From NCBI RefSeq assembly GCF_900105115.1, contig NZ_FNRV01000001.1:6327501-6391500 (forward strand): a stretch of DNA of 64,000 bases, in the 5' to 3' direction. The translations under genes were made by a program, and so were the position numbers. The notes beneath the pieces were generated by a model. The model had not been told where the DNA came from. It was given only the letters and a program-made list of their open reading frames with translations, and ran no database searches. Below are positions 46,098 to 53,507 of this stretch, piece by piece. Source of the stretch: Pseudomonas mohnii. GTDB lineage: Bacteria > Pseudomonadota > Gammaproteobacteria > Pseudomonadales > Pseudomonadaceae. How positions within the stretch are numbered: the first letter of the stretch is position 1; each line of letters opens with the position of its first letter.

Positions 46098-47195
46098 TCA
46101 CTCACAACGATACAAAATGACCGCCGCCCGCAGCTTGTCCCGGCCGAAAGTGCACATCTTGTCGAATTCCCCGTGGCTGACCGGCAGATGCTGGCAGTCC
46201 ATGGGTTGGCGATGCTGGCTGTGATCCACATCGGGATCATGCAGGTAGACGAATTCGTCGTCGCAATCGGTGACAATCACCCAATGCGGAGATTTCGAAC
46301 GGGTCAGTCGATAGCTGCTGATCAGTACCAACGGCTGTCCCCCGTGCTCCAGCAGTCGTGGCAGGTTCAACGCCCCGCCCATCACACACTCGACATCGGT
46401 GGCCTGCAATTGCAGTGTGAACTCGTCGTGCACCAGGCGCATGACGTCTTTTTTATGCGCGTCGCGCACACCGTCGAGGAACAAAGGGCCGGCCATGCTG
46501 AGTTGCAGGCGCACCCGAAATCCCCGTCGCCAGGCCGCCAATGCCAAACCCTGTGGGCTGCAACCACCGTGACCGGACGTCATGAACACGGTGGTCGCCT
46601 CGCGCCAGATCTGCAGTTCTTCGCGGCGTTCCAGCACACGGCCCTGTTGCAGAGCACCCATGGCCATCAGCAGGCAGGCCGGGCCGCAGGTGAAATCGGT
46701 GGTTTGCGGGTAATAGGGCACCTGGATGTTTCGTGAGGCGCGGTGCTCAAGAATGCGCTTTTCCAGGCGCAACGCGTCGGCGTGATCCTGGTAATAGTCG
46801 TGAATCAAGGCGAAGCGCCGATAGCCATTGCGCTCATACAGGGCAATGGCCGCCGGGTTATCGATGCGCACTTCCAGCCGCAAATAGGCGCAATCGTGCT
46901 CCAGTGCACAGGCTTCGATGCGCTCGAGCAATTGTTTGCCCAAACCGCTGCCCCGCGCCTGAACCGCGATCGCGATCGAATACAGGCGCGCCAGCGACGT
47001 ACCTCGATGGAATAGCACAACGGCATACCCCACCAGGTTCTCGCCGCGCTGGGCCACCAGCAGTTGGCCGTGTGCCCGATTGATCATCCATTGAAAGCTG
47101 CGACTGTTGAGCCTATCCGTGGTGAAACACTGTTCTTCAAGTTGCAGTAGTGCCGGTAGATCCTCAGTGACCGCCAACCGAAAAATCAGATTCAT
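46098..47195 (-). CDS. GNAT acetyltransferase fused to a C39-like peptidase
   Basis: 365 aa. Residues 1-150 are a RimI-like GNAT (acetyl-CoA loop VQARGSGLGKQLLERIE at 79-95, then NPAAIALYERNGYRR). Residues 155-365 are a papain-like C39 domain with Gln164, Cys170 (TDFTCGPACLL), His304 (SPHWVIVTD) and Asp320 (VYLHDPDVD). GNAT-C39 fusions are known from comparative genomics to accompany RLAN-RimK ATP-grasp proteins, exactly as here, and peptide synthesis or modification has been proposed. Divergent from that gene across 92 bp. No signal peptide, so it acts in the cytoplasm. Confidence 0.88.
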   Translation of the reverse strand: MNLIFRLAVTEDLPALLQLEEQCFTTDRLNSRSFQWMINRAHGQLLVAQRGENLVGYAVVLFHRGTSLARLYSIAIAVQARGSGLGKQLLERIEACALEHDCAYLRLEVRIDNPAAIALYERNGYRRFALIHDYYQDHADALRLEKRILEHRASRNIQVPYYPQTTDFTCGPACLLMAMGALQQGRVLERREELQIWREATTVFMTSGHGGCSPQGLALAAWRRGFRVRLQLSMAGPLFLDGVRDAHKKDVMRLVHDEFTLQLQATDVECVMGGALNLPRLLEHGGQPLVLISSYRLTRSKSPHWVIVTDCDDEFVYLHDPDVDHSQHRQPMDCQHLPVSHGEFDKMCTFGRDKLRAAVILYRCE

Positions 47196-47287
47196 ATGAC
47201 CACCGTAAAAGTTGCGTAACGAAACGGGACTTTCGAAAAAGTTCGTGCTTAATAGGAAAGGTCTTGTTCTCCAACGGATCAATCACT

Positions 47288-48874
47288 ATGTCAGCGGTAC
47301 AGGGTCATTGGCGCGAAGTATCCGAACAAACTTTGCCGACAGCAATCACTTCTGCAACTTATTTAAATGATGCGAATAGAACTTCCAGCCAATTGATTAT
47401 CATTGTCGAACGCAAGGAAGACTGGGCCTCTTACTTCCCCAGTGAAGACATCGTTACGGCCCAGGAGTACCTTGAGCAAACCCGTGACAATGACCAGGGC
47501 AAACGCGTCCAGGTGATCAACCTGTGCCGCAGCTACAAATACCTGGGGCATGGCTATTACTGCTCGCTACTGGCCGAGGCGCGGGGGCACAAGGTCATTC
47601 CATCGGTGCGTACCATCAGCGAGCTGACACGCAAGTCCCTGTATGGGCTGGCGCTGGATGACCTGGACAAAACCCTGGAAAAGGCCCTCAGCCATCATCT
47701 CTACAGTGACACCGAAGGCTTCACCCTGACCTTGTATTTCGGCAAAACCAACATCGAACCTTTACAGGATCTGGCGCGCCAACTATTTGAAGTGTTTGCC
47801 TGTCCGATTCTGTTAGTTGAGTTTCGCCGAACTAACGGTTGGCACATCGAAGGTATAAAGTTTGGTGCCTTGCACAAGTTACGTGAAGATCAGGAAGATC
47901 AGTTTGCGAATGCGCTGGACACGTTTAGTCGAAAGATCTGGCGATTACCGCGATCAAGGCGCCTGGCTCGTTATGATCTGGCGATATTGCACGATCCCCA
48001 GGAAGCCTTGCCGCCGTCCAATGCCAAGGCACTGGACAACTTTGTCAGGGTCGGCAAGACCCTGGGTATCGACGTCGAGTTGATTGAGCGCAAGGATTAC
48101 GCGCGAATTGCCGAGTACGACGCCTTGCTGATCCGCGAGACCACCAGCGTCGACAACCACACCTATCGTTTCGCCAAGAAAGCCGAGAGCGAAGGGCTGG
48201 TGGTGATGGACGACCCGACCTCCATCCTGCGCTGCACCAACAAGGTGTACCTGACAGACCTGCTCAAAAGCCATCAACTGGGCATGCCTGCCACTGAAAT
48301 CCTCTACAAGGAACGACCGGAGGACTTCGAACGGGTCGGCGAGCGCCTGGGTTTTCCGTTGGTGCTGAAAATTCCCGACGGCTGTTTCTCCCGAGGCGTG
48401 ATCAAGGTCGAAAGCCAGCAAGCATTGCTCGAAGCCACGGCCGAGCTGTTCGAACACTCGGTGCTGTTGCTGGCCCAGGAATTCTTCTACACCGAGTACG
48501 ACTGGCGCATCGGTGTACTCAACCGCAAACCGATCTTTGCCTGCCAGTACTTCATGTCCAAGGGGCACTGGCAGATCTACAACCACAAGGCCAAGGGCCA
48601 GGACATCAATGGCGAATGCCGGACCCTGGCGGTTCACGAAGCCCCCCGCGCGGTAGTGGAACTGGCGGTGAAGACCGCGAATCTGATCGGCGATGGCTTG
48701 TACGGCGTCGACCTCAAGCAGTCCGGCGACAAAGTGGTAGTGATCGAGGTCAACGACAACCCGAACATGGACGCCGGTATCGAAGACGCCTATTTGCAGG
48801 ACGATCTGTATTCACTGGTGCTGGAAGAGTTCGTCAGGCGCCTGGAGCTAAAGCGTCGCGGCCAGGCCTGGTGA
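47288..48874 (+). CDS. RimK-like ATP-grasp ligase with RLAN N-terminal domain
   Basis: 528 aa. Residues about 35-190 form an RLAN-type N-terminus (SQLIIIVERKEDWASYFPSE, VINLCRSYKYLGHGYYCSLLAEARGHKVIPS). Residues about 230-525 are a RimK-family ATP-grasp: LLIRETTSVDNHTYRFAKKA, DDPTSILRCTNKVYLTDLL, FPLVLKIPDGCFSRGV and the metal site VIEVNDNPNMDAGIED near residue 488. ATP-grasp ligases of this kind join an amino acid, often Glu, to a carboxylate through an acyl phosphate. The substrate here is unknown. Start 47288 chosen; another ATG at 47264 is in frame. Confidence 0.88.
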   Translation: MSAVQGHWREVSEQTLPTAITSATYLNDANRTSSQLIIIVERKEDWASYFPSEDIVTAQEYLEQTRDNDQGKRVQVINLCRSYKYLGHGYYCSLLAEARGHKVIPSVRTISELTRKSLYGLALDDLDKTLEKALSHHLYSDTEGFTLTLYFGKTNIEPLQDLARQLFEVFACPILLVEFRRTNGWHIEGIKFGALHKLREDQEDQFANALDTFSRKIWRLPRSRRLARYDLAILHDPQEALPPSNAKALDNFVRVGKTLGIDVELIERKDYARIAEYDALLIRETTSVDNHTYRFAKKAESEGLVVMDDPTSILRCTNKVYLTDLLKSHQLGMPATEILYKERPEDFERVGERLGFPLVLKIPDGCFSRGVIKVESQQALLEATAELFEHSVLLLAQEFFYTEYDWRIGVLNRKPIFACQYFMSKGHWQIYNHKAKGQDINGECRTLAVHEAPRAVVELAVKTANLIGDGLYGVDLKQSGDKVVVIEVNDNPNMDAGIEDAYLQDDLYSLVLEEFVRRLELKRRGQAW

Positions 48875-48881
48875 GCGGCCC

Positions 48882-49805
48882 ATGATCAAAAGTTATCAAT
48901 TGACCCACGGCACGCTGCACGCGGTCGAAAGGCTGGACGCCGAGGTGATGTTGTTCAGCAATCCCGACGCCGCCGAACGGGACCTGCTGCACAGTCATTT
49001 CAAGCTGGATGATCATGCCCTGGCCTCGGCGCTCGACCCGGACGAGGTGTCGCGCATCGAGTTTCATCCGGACAACCTCTTCTTGATCTGGAAGCGACCG
49101 GACAATTACTCCGGCGCCGACAGCCTGGCCTTCGAAGTGTCGTCCTGCGGCCTGCTGTTTTGCCCGGATCGCTTGCTGGTGATCGCCACCGACGATGCGC
49201 CCCTCAGCGGGCTCGGCAAGCGCCAGCCGCTGAACACGCCCCTGGATGTGCTGCTCGAATTGCTGTTCAACAACATCCATCACTACCTGGGGCACCTCAA
49301 GGTGATCAAGATGGTTGCCCGCGAGTTGCAGCAGAAATTCAACGCGTCGATGCAGAACCAGCACTTGATCCAGATGTTCAATCTCAGCGAAAGCCTGATC
49401 TATTACATCAACGCCATTCACAGTAACGGCGCGGTGCTGACCCGGTTGCGCAATCATGCGGAAAAGGAGCACTTCGGCGCCCATGCCATTGGCCTGATCG
49501 ACGACCTGATCATCGAAAACAACCAGTGCTACAAGCAGGCGGAAATCTACTCGACGGTGTTCTCAGGGCTCATCGACGCCCGGGGCAACCTGATGAACAA
49601 CAGCATGAACAACCTGCTGCGCAAACTGACATTGATCAACGTGGTGTTTTTGCCATTGAACCTGATCGCGAGTATCGGCGGCATGTCCGAGTTCAGCATG
49701 ATGACGGCAGGGACCCCGTGGTGGCTTTCTTATCCGTTGTTTTTGCTGGCAATGATGTTCGGGGCAGGTGGGATGGTGCTGTGGTTGAAGCGTTTGGCGA
49801 AGTGA
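48882..49805 (+). CDS. CorA-family divalent cation transporter, GMS variant
   Basis: 307 aa. An acidic/helical cytoplasmic part (1-240) ends in two membrane segments (about 248-268 and 280-302). The family GMN signature at the pore is replaced by Gly-Met-Ser (IASIGGMSEFSMM). The SYQLTHGTLHAVERLDAE N-terminus and lack of a canonical GMN resemble ZntB-like or other divergent CorA proteins. Starts seven bases after the RimK-like stop, so it is in the same operon. Ion unknown; Mg needed by the ligase is a natural guess. Confidence 0.85.
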   Translation: MIKSYQLTHGTLHAVERLDAEVMLFSNPDAAERDLLHSHFKLDDHALASALDPDEVSRIEFHPDNLFLIWKRPDNYSGADSLAFEVSSCGLLFCPDRLLVIATDDAPLSGLGKRQPLNTPLDVLLELLFNNIHHYLGHLKVIKMVARELQQKFNASMQNQHLIQMFNLSESLIYYINAIHSNGAVLTRLRNHAEKEHFGAHAIGLIDDLIIENNQCYKQAEIYSTVFSGLIDARGNLMNNSMNNLLRKLTLINVVFLPLNLIASIGGMSEFSMMTAGTPWWLSYPLFLLAMMFGAGGMVLWLKRLAK

Positions 49806-49889
49806 ATGTGGCAACGTTCAGATTGCCATCGCGGGTAAACCCGCCCCCGAGTCATTGGATGTATGCGGAATCGGTGAACGACCAAATAA

Positions 49890-50046
49890 ATGGTGGGAGC
49901 TGGCTTGCCAGCGAAGGCGGTTTTTCACTCGCCAGTGATGTTGAATTTGATGACCCCTTCGCGGGCAAGCCCGCTCCCACAGGGTCGGTGGCTGTATGCG
50001 GAATCTGTCGGCGACAAAAATACTGTGGGAGGGCTTGCCCGCGATA
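49890..50046. repeat. Three REP copies with a duplicated flank
   Basis: REP cores at 49892-49917, 49954-49982 (inverted) and 50023-50046. The flank TGTATGCGGAATC occurs twice (about 49859 and 49994), so one REP plus its flank has been duplicated. Confidence 0.75.
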
Positions 50047-50121
50047 GCTATCTCGACAACGACGCTAATTTCGAATTGAGCCTTTAGCGAAACAACTACC
50101 GCGCCGAGTGAAAATTGGCCA

Positions 50122-50150
50122 TTGACTTGCCATCAGCGCCCGGCTATTTT
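50122..50150 (+). promoter_or_regulatory. Sigma-70 promoter of the threonine deaminase leader
   Basis: TTGACT (50122-50127), exactly 17 bp, TATTTT (50145-50150). The start of transcription would fall near 50157, which is the A of the leader-peptide ATG. Confidence 0.65.
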
Positions 50151-50156
50151 TCGGGC

Positions 50157-50222
50157 ATGACTTCCACCGTATTGCGCTGCCAGCCAAGCATTATTACCGC
50201 CATTCCTCATTTGGCGGGCTAG
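50157..50222 (+). CDS. Leader peptide of the threonine deaminase attenuator
   Basis: 21 codons starting MTSTVLRCQP and ending SIITAIPHLAG. The control block is Ile-Ile-Thr-Ala-Ile at codons 12-16 (50190-50204). No Shine-Dalgarno precedes the ATG, and the predicted transcript begins at or next to it, so it may be read as a leaderless mRNA. The stop lies inside the GGCGGG that competes for the terminator stem. Confidence 0.75.
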   Translation: MTSTVLRCQPSIITAIPHLAG

Positions 50223-50264
50223 CTCACGACTGCAGCACCCAACCCGCCCTAGAGGCGGGTTTTC
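50213..50264 (+). promoter_or_regulatory. Transcription attenuator (antiterminator/terminator)
   Basis: GGCGGG at 50213-50218 can pair with CCCGCC at 50243-50248 as antiterminator. The same CCCGCC also pairs with GGCGGG at 50254-50259 to give AACCCGCC-N5-GGCGGGTT followed by TTCATTTTC as terminator. A ribosome stalled at the Ile codons frees the first GGCGGG; one that reaches the stop covers it. This is the classical amino-acid attenuation logic, here for isoleucine. Confidence 0.85.
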
Positions 50265-50305
50265 ATTTTCTGTCTCGGGGCTCTGATCAATGTCAGGAGA
50301 CGATC

Positions 50306-51319
50306 ATGACCCGCGTGCCCGCCCAAAAATCCCTGCTTGAGCATTACGTCAAAAAGATCCTTGCTGCGCCAGTCTATGAGCTGGCGGTGCGCACGCCGTT
50401 ACAAGCGGCGCCGGCGTTGTCCGCGGCATTGGGCAATCAAATCCTGCTCAAGCGCGAAGACTTGCAACCGACCTTTTCCTTCAAGATCCGAGGCGCCTAC
50501 AACAAACTGGTCCAACTGAGCCCTGAGCAAAAAGCGCGGGGCGTGGTGACGGCGTCGGCGGGAAATCATGCCCAGGGCGTGGCACTGGCTGCGCGTGAGC
50601 TGGGGATCGACGCAACGATCGTGATGCCCGCCACCACACCGGAACTGAAGGTGCTCGGGGTGCGCAGCCGTGGCGCACAAGCGTTGTTGCATGGCGAGAG
50701 CTTTCCATTTGCCCTGGCCTTTGCGCTGGACCTGGCGCAAACAACCGGGAAGACTTTTGTTTCGCCCTTCGACGACCCGGATGTGATCGCGGGGCAGGGC
50801 ACCGTGGCCATGGAGATCCTGCGTCAGCATCAAGGTCCGCTGGACGCGATTTTCGTACCGGTGGGCGGTGGCGGCTTGATCGCCGGAATCGCGGCGTACA
50901 TCAAATACCTTCGCCCAGAAATACGCATCATCGGCGTCGAGTCGGAACATTCCGCTTGCTTGCAGGCAGCATTACAGGTGGATCAGCGCGTCGTTCTGCC
51001 GCGCGTCGGCACGTTCGCCGATGGCGTGGCCGTCGCACAGATCGGCGCCCATGGTTTCGAGGTGTGCCGGTTTTGCGTCGATGAGGTACTGACCGTGAGC
51101 AATGACGAACTCTGCGCCGCCATCAAGAATATCTATGACGATACCCGCTCGATCACCGAACCTTCTGGCGCATTGGCGGTGGCTGGCATCAAGAAGTACG
51201 TAGCAAAAAGTGCAGCCCGCGGCCAGACCTTCGTGGCCATCGACTCGGGTGCGAACATCAATTTCGACAGTTTGCGGCATGTGGCCGAGCGCGCCGCATT
51301 ATGCGACGCCCCGGCGTGA
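50306..51319 (+). CDS. Threonine ammonia-lyase without regulatory domain
   Basis: 337 aa PLP enzyme. The PLP Lys is in TFSFKIRGAYNK (about residue 57), the Ser/Gly phosphate-binding loop is VPVGGGGLIAG (about 193-203), and SAGNHAQG is present. Closest by pattern to the catalytic half of IlvA (REDLQPTFSFKIRGAYN). Biosynthetic IlvA has about 170 further residues of ACT-like domains that bind isoleucine; here the protein stops before them. It makes 2-oxobutanoate from threonine. The Ile attenuator upstream suggests a biosynthetic role. ATG follows AGGAGACGATC. Confidence 0.88.
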   Translation: MTRVPAQKSLLEHYVKKILAAPVYELAVRTPLQAAPALSAALGNQILLKREDLQPTFSFKIRGAYNKLVQLSPEQKARGVVTASAGNHAQGVALAARELGIDATIVMPATTPELKVLGVRSRGAQALLHGESFPFALAFALDLAQTTGKTFVSPFDDPDVIAGQGTVAMEILRQHQGPLDAIFVPVGGGGLIAGIAAYIKYLRPEIRIIGVESEHSACLQAALQVDQRVVLPRVGTFADGVAVAQIGAHGFEVCRFCVDEVLTVSNDELCAAIKNIYDDTRSITEPSGALAVAGIKKYVAKSAARGQTFVAIDSGANINFDSLRHVAERAALCDAPA

Positions 51320-51362
51320 AGCGAGTCAGTCGGCAAGTGGACGCCGTCCGTCCGCTTCACGG

Positions 51363-51845
51363 CTACTCTTCGACGGCTTTATCGACCTTGCTGGAGGCGG
51401 ACCAGATTCGATAACGCACCTCAACGTCCTTGGGCACGTACAGTACGATCGGCAGCTTGCTGTTATAGCGCAGCATGAACCCGTCCCCGACCACCGGCAC
51501 GAAATCCTGGTGGCTCTTGCCATCCGGGCACGCCATGAGGGTGCTCATCGGGCCGATGATTTTTTCCAGGCGGTAGAACGGATAGCCCCAACCCTCAAGG
51601 TTTTTCTCTTCGAGAATGCCGCCCAGGCGTTGCCGATTGCAGTCGACATTCAAGGTCTTTCCGGCAAGGATCTCGACCTGATAATCATCTTCACGGGCTT
51701 GCGGGGTGAGGTGGATAACCTGGCGGGCAAAGCCGCTCTCAGGTTTGGGAAAGGGCGCGACTTCTTCAAGTTTTGCTGCGTGCGCCGCGCTGGGCAGCGC
51801 GGCAACTATCAGCCCAACGGTGGTGTTAATGGTCCAGTAACCCAT
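51363..51845 (-). CDS. eco: Ecotin, periplasmic serine protease inhibitor
   Basis: 160 aa; signal peptide to Ala23. The mature protein follows ecotin closely: [52 protein letters not shown], and the C-terminal [20 protein letters not shown]. The reactive loop reads STLMAC where E. coli has STMMAC, so P1 is Leu rather than Met. The Cys pair of the loop is kept. Ecotin dimers inhibit trypsin-fold proteases such as elastase and may guard against host or predator enzymes. AAGGAGGCAAC precedes the ATG. Confidence 0.95.
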   Translation of the reverse strand: MGYWTINTTVGLIVAALPSAAHAAKLEEVAPFPKPESGFARQVIHLTPQAREDDYQVEILAGKTLNVDCNRQRLGGILEEKNLEGWGYPFYRLEKIIGPMSTLMACPDGKSHQDFVPVVGDGFMLRYNSKLPIVLYVPKDVEVRYRIWSASSKVDKAVEE

Positions 51846-52147
51846 GTTGCCTCCTTGCCTCTGTGCGCTGTCAGCGGATACTGACTAAACATGTCTCTAT
51901 TTTTGACGGCATCGATGGCTAATGCAAACCCGCCACCGAAGTGTGCAAATTGCAGGGCTTCTGAATGTTTTTTTTGCAAATTGCATGGTCAAAAATCAGT
52001 GCGTTTGAATAACTGATTGATTTACCGATGAACTGCACGGCGAAATTCAAGGCATGTTTTATGCTGGAGTAGTTCTCAAGCTGGCCAGGATTTCACATGA
52101 GTCAGTGCCGATAGTTGATTGGCAGTCTCACGAAGGAGAGGGTCACT
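51846..52147. other. Divergent region between ecotin and DUF1652 gene
   Basis: Holds both promoters. For ecotin (minus strand) TTGCAT-17-AAAAAT at about 51901-51929 is a possible sigma-70 promoter; two identical palindromes lie upstream of it (separate entry). No other gene seen. Confidence 0.45.
51944..51985. promoter_or_regulatory. Paired identical palindromes upstream of ecotin
   Basis: TGCAAATTGCA occurs twice, at 51944-51954 and 51975-51985, centres 31 bp apart (about three helical turns). A third half-site (TGCAAA, 51923-51928) overlaps the candidate ecotin -35. This is typical of a cooperative operator for a dimeric repressor or activator; the protein is unknown. Confidence 0.55.
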
Positions 52148-52420
52148 ATGTTTTTATCTGCCTTGGAACTACGCAACATCATTGAAAGCAGTTTTCTACC
52201 GAAGCGGTGTGAATGCTCGCTGTCGCCGGAGTTATCGATGACGGTGAAAGTCTATGCGGACGGTGCAACCGATCAGCTGGATCTATTGAAGACGGGTATA
52301 AACGCAAAACGTCTGAATGGTTGCCGGGAAATCAATGATCTGATCGCCGAACTGCGTTCCGACCTGCAGCTTCACCATACAGAAAGCGAGCACCGCCACG
52401 TGGTTGGCAAGGTCGGTTAG
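52148..52420 (+). CDS. DUF1652 family protein
   Basis: 90 aa. MFLSALELRNIIESSFLPKRCEC followed by SMTVKVYADGATDQLDLL and a C-terminal helix (INDLIAELRSDLQL) is the DUF1652 pattern, a small pseudomonad-specific family of unknown function. ATG 52148 follows AAGGAGAGGG. Its stop overlaps the convergent gene by four bases. Confidence 0.88.
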   Translation: MFLSALELRNIIESSFLPKRCECSLSPELSMTVKVYADGATDQLDLLKTGINAKRLNGCREINDLIAELRSDLQLHHTESEHRHVVGKVG

Positions 52421-52812
52421 CCCGCTGTTTCAAGCTCCGCCGACACGCGCTGGGTCTGGAAAAACGCCAGGCCCAGCGCCAGTTCGAATCCGACCGCCAG
52501 CAATATGCCCGGACCGGCATGGCCATTGAGCCATTCGCCGAAACCCAGTGCTGCCAGTCCCCAGCAGCCGACCATAAAGCCATAGCTCAGCGCTTGACGT
52601 ATGGGGGAAGGCTCTTCATTGCGGACTCGATAAAAAATCACGCACAGCGCCGCAAACAGTACGGCGATGCGCCGTGCCATCAGTCCCGCCGTCAGTGAAT
52701 ATTCGATGTCCCAGGTCGCCAGCAACCACTTGGGCATCACACCCCAGACCAGCGCCAGTAGCAGACATAATGCGGCGGTGAATATCGACAATGTGCGAAA
52801 CGATAACTGCAT
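52417..52812 (-). CDS. Small four-helix membrane protein
   Basis: 131 aa with four hydrophobic segments (about 7-25, 44-62, 73-93, 99-119). Short polar loops; RVRNEEPSPIRQALSYG lies between helices 2 and 3. Resembles uncharacterised inner-membrane proteins of pseudomonads. No function assigned. Convergent with the DUF1652 gene. Confidence 0.75.
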   Translation of the reverse strand: MQLSFRTLSIFTAALCLLLALVWGVMPKWLLATWDIEYSLTAGLMARRIAVLFAALCVIFYRVRNEEPSPIRQALSYGFMVGCWGLAALGFGEWLNGHAGPGILLAVGFELALGLAFFQTQRVSAELETAG

Positions 52813-52903
52813 GGCGAATCCTTGCGGCAGTGGGGGCAGGCGCTAGAGCATAGCGCCTGAATCCTTTCACGAATACCGCAAGGTGTTATTTCAGACTTTT
52901 CAG

Positions 52904-53176
52904 TCAGTTCTGATAACTACAAGCATCAGACAGTTTTCTGTAGGCGATTTCTGCGGGTTTGCCTGTCTGCTCATCGATGTATTTCATGTGCGCGTTGATC
53001 ACCTTGCAATCCAGGGTGTCAGGTTCAGTCAGCGCGATGACTTTGCCTACGTGCAGCGGCATGCCGTAATGATAGGAAGGCACGGCCTGAGTGGTGGAGG
53101 TGTCATTGGCCTGAGCCATACCTGTCAATGAGACACAGGCCAGGGCGGCGGAAACGAGCAGGGTGCGCGAGTTCAT
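52904..53176 (-). CDS. DUF2790 family exported protein
   Basis: 90 aa; signal peptide to about residue 22 (AQAN). The mature core VPSYHYGMPLHVGKVIALTEPD and VINAHMKYIDEQTGKPAEIAYRKLSDAC is the DUF2790 signature, small periplasmic proteins of pseudomonads often responsive to stress or copper. ATG 53176 follows GGAGATCGCCCC; the frame to 53233 is rejected. Confidence 0.88.
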   Translation of the reverse strand: MNSRTLLVSAALACVSLTGMAQANDTSTTQAVPSYHYGMPLHVGKVIALTEPDTLDCKVINAHMKYIDEQTGKPAEIAYRKLSDACSYQN

Positions 53177-53468
53177 GGGGCGATCTCCAGTGCAGACGGA
53201 AGTCAGTTCGACGTTTCGTCGAACCTGCCGCACTGGGCGTCAGAGGGCTCTGAGGGCGTGCGGTCCAGTAGAGTGTTTGACTGCGTGATTAAGCATTGGT
53301 TAACTCGCCTGAATGCCACCTGTCGCCTGGTCACTACCGTTTGGCGGAGTCTTTCAGACTAAGGTCGTATGCTTGTAAAGAAAGCCCTCTGCCATCATTG
53401 CCGATCACCCCCCTGCGTTTTCACTTCTTCAGGCCAACCATTGGCCTGGATGAAGGCTATTTTTGGCT
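53177..53468. other. Divergent region between DUF2790 gene and oprD-family porin
   Basis: No gene seen. Contains both promoters; no clear operator recognised. Confidence 0.35.
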
Positions 53469-53488
53469 GCTTGCGCTTTGGCGCAAGC
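53469..53488 (+). promoter_or_regulatory. 8-bp hairpin in the porin mRNA leader
   Basis: GCTTGCGC-TTTG-GCGCAAGC, perfect, ends 10 bases before the TTGGAG ribosome site of the porin gene. Could hold the leader structured and influence translation or stability. Confidence 0.45.
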
Positions 53489-53507
53489 GGCACTGTTGGA
53501 GTTTTAA

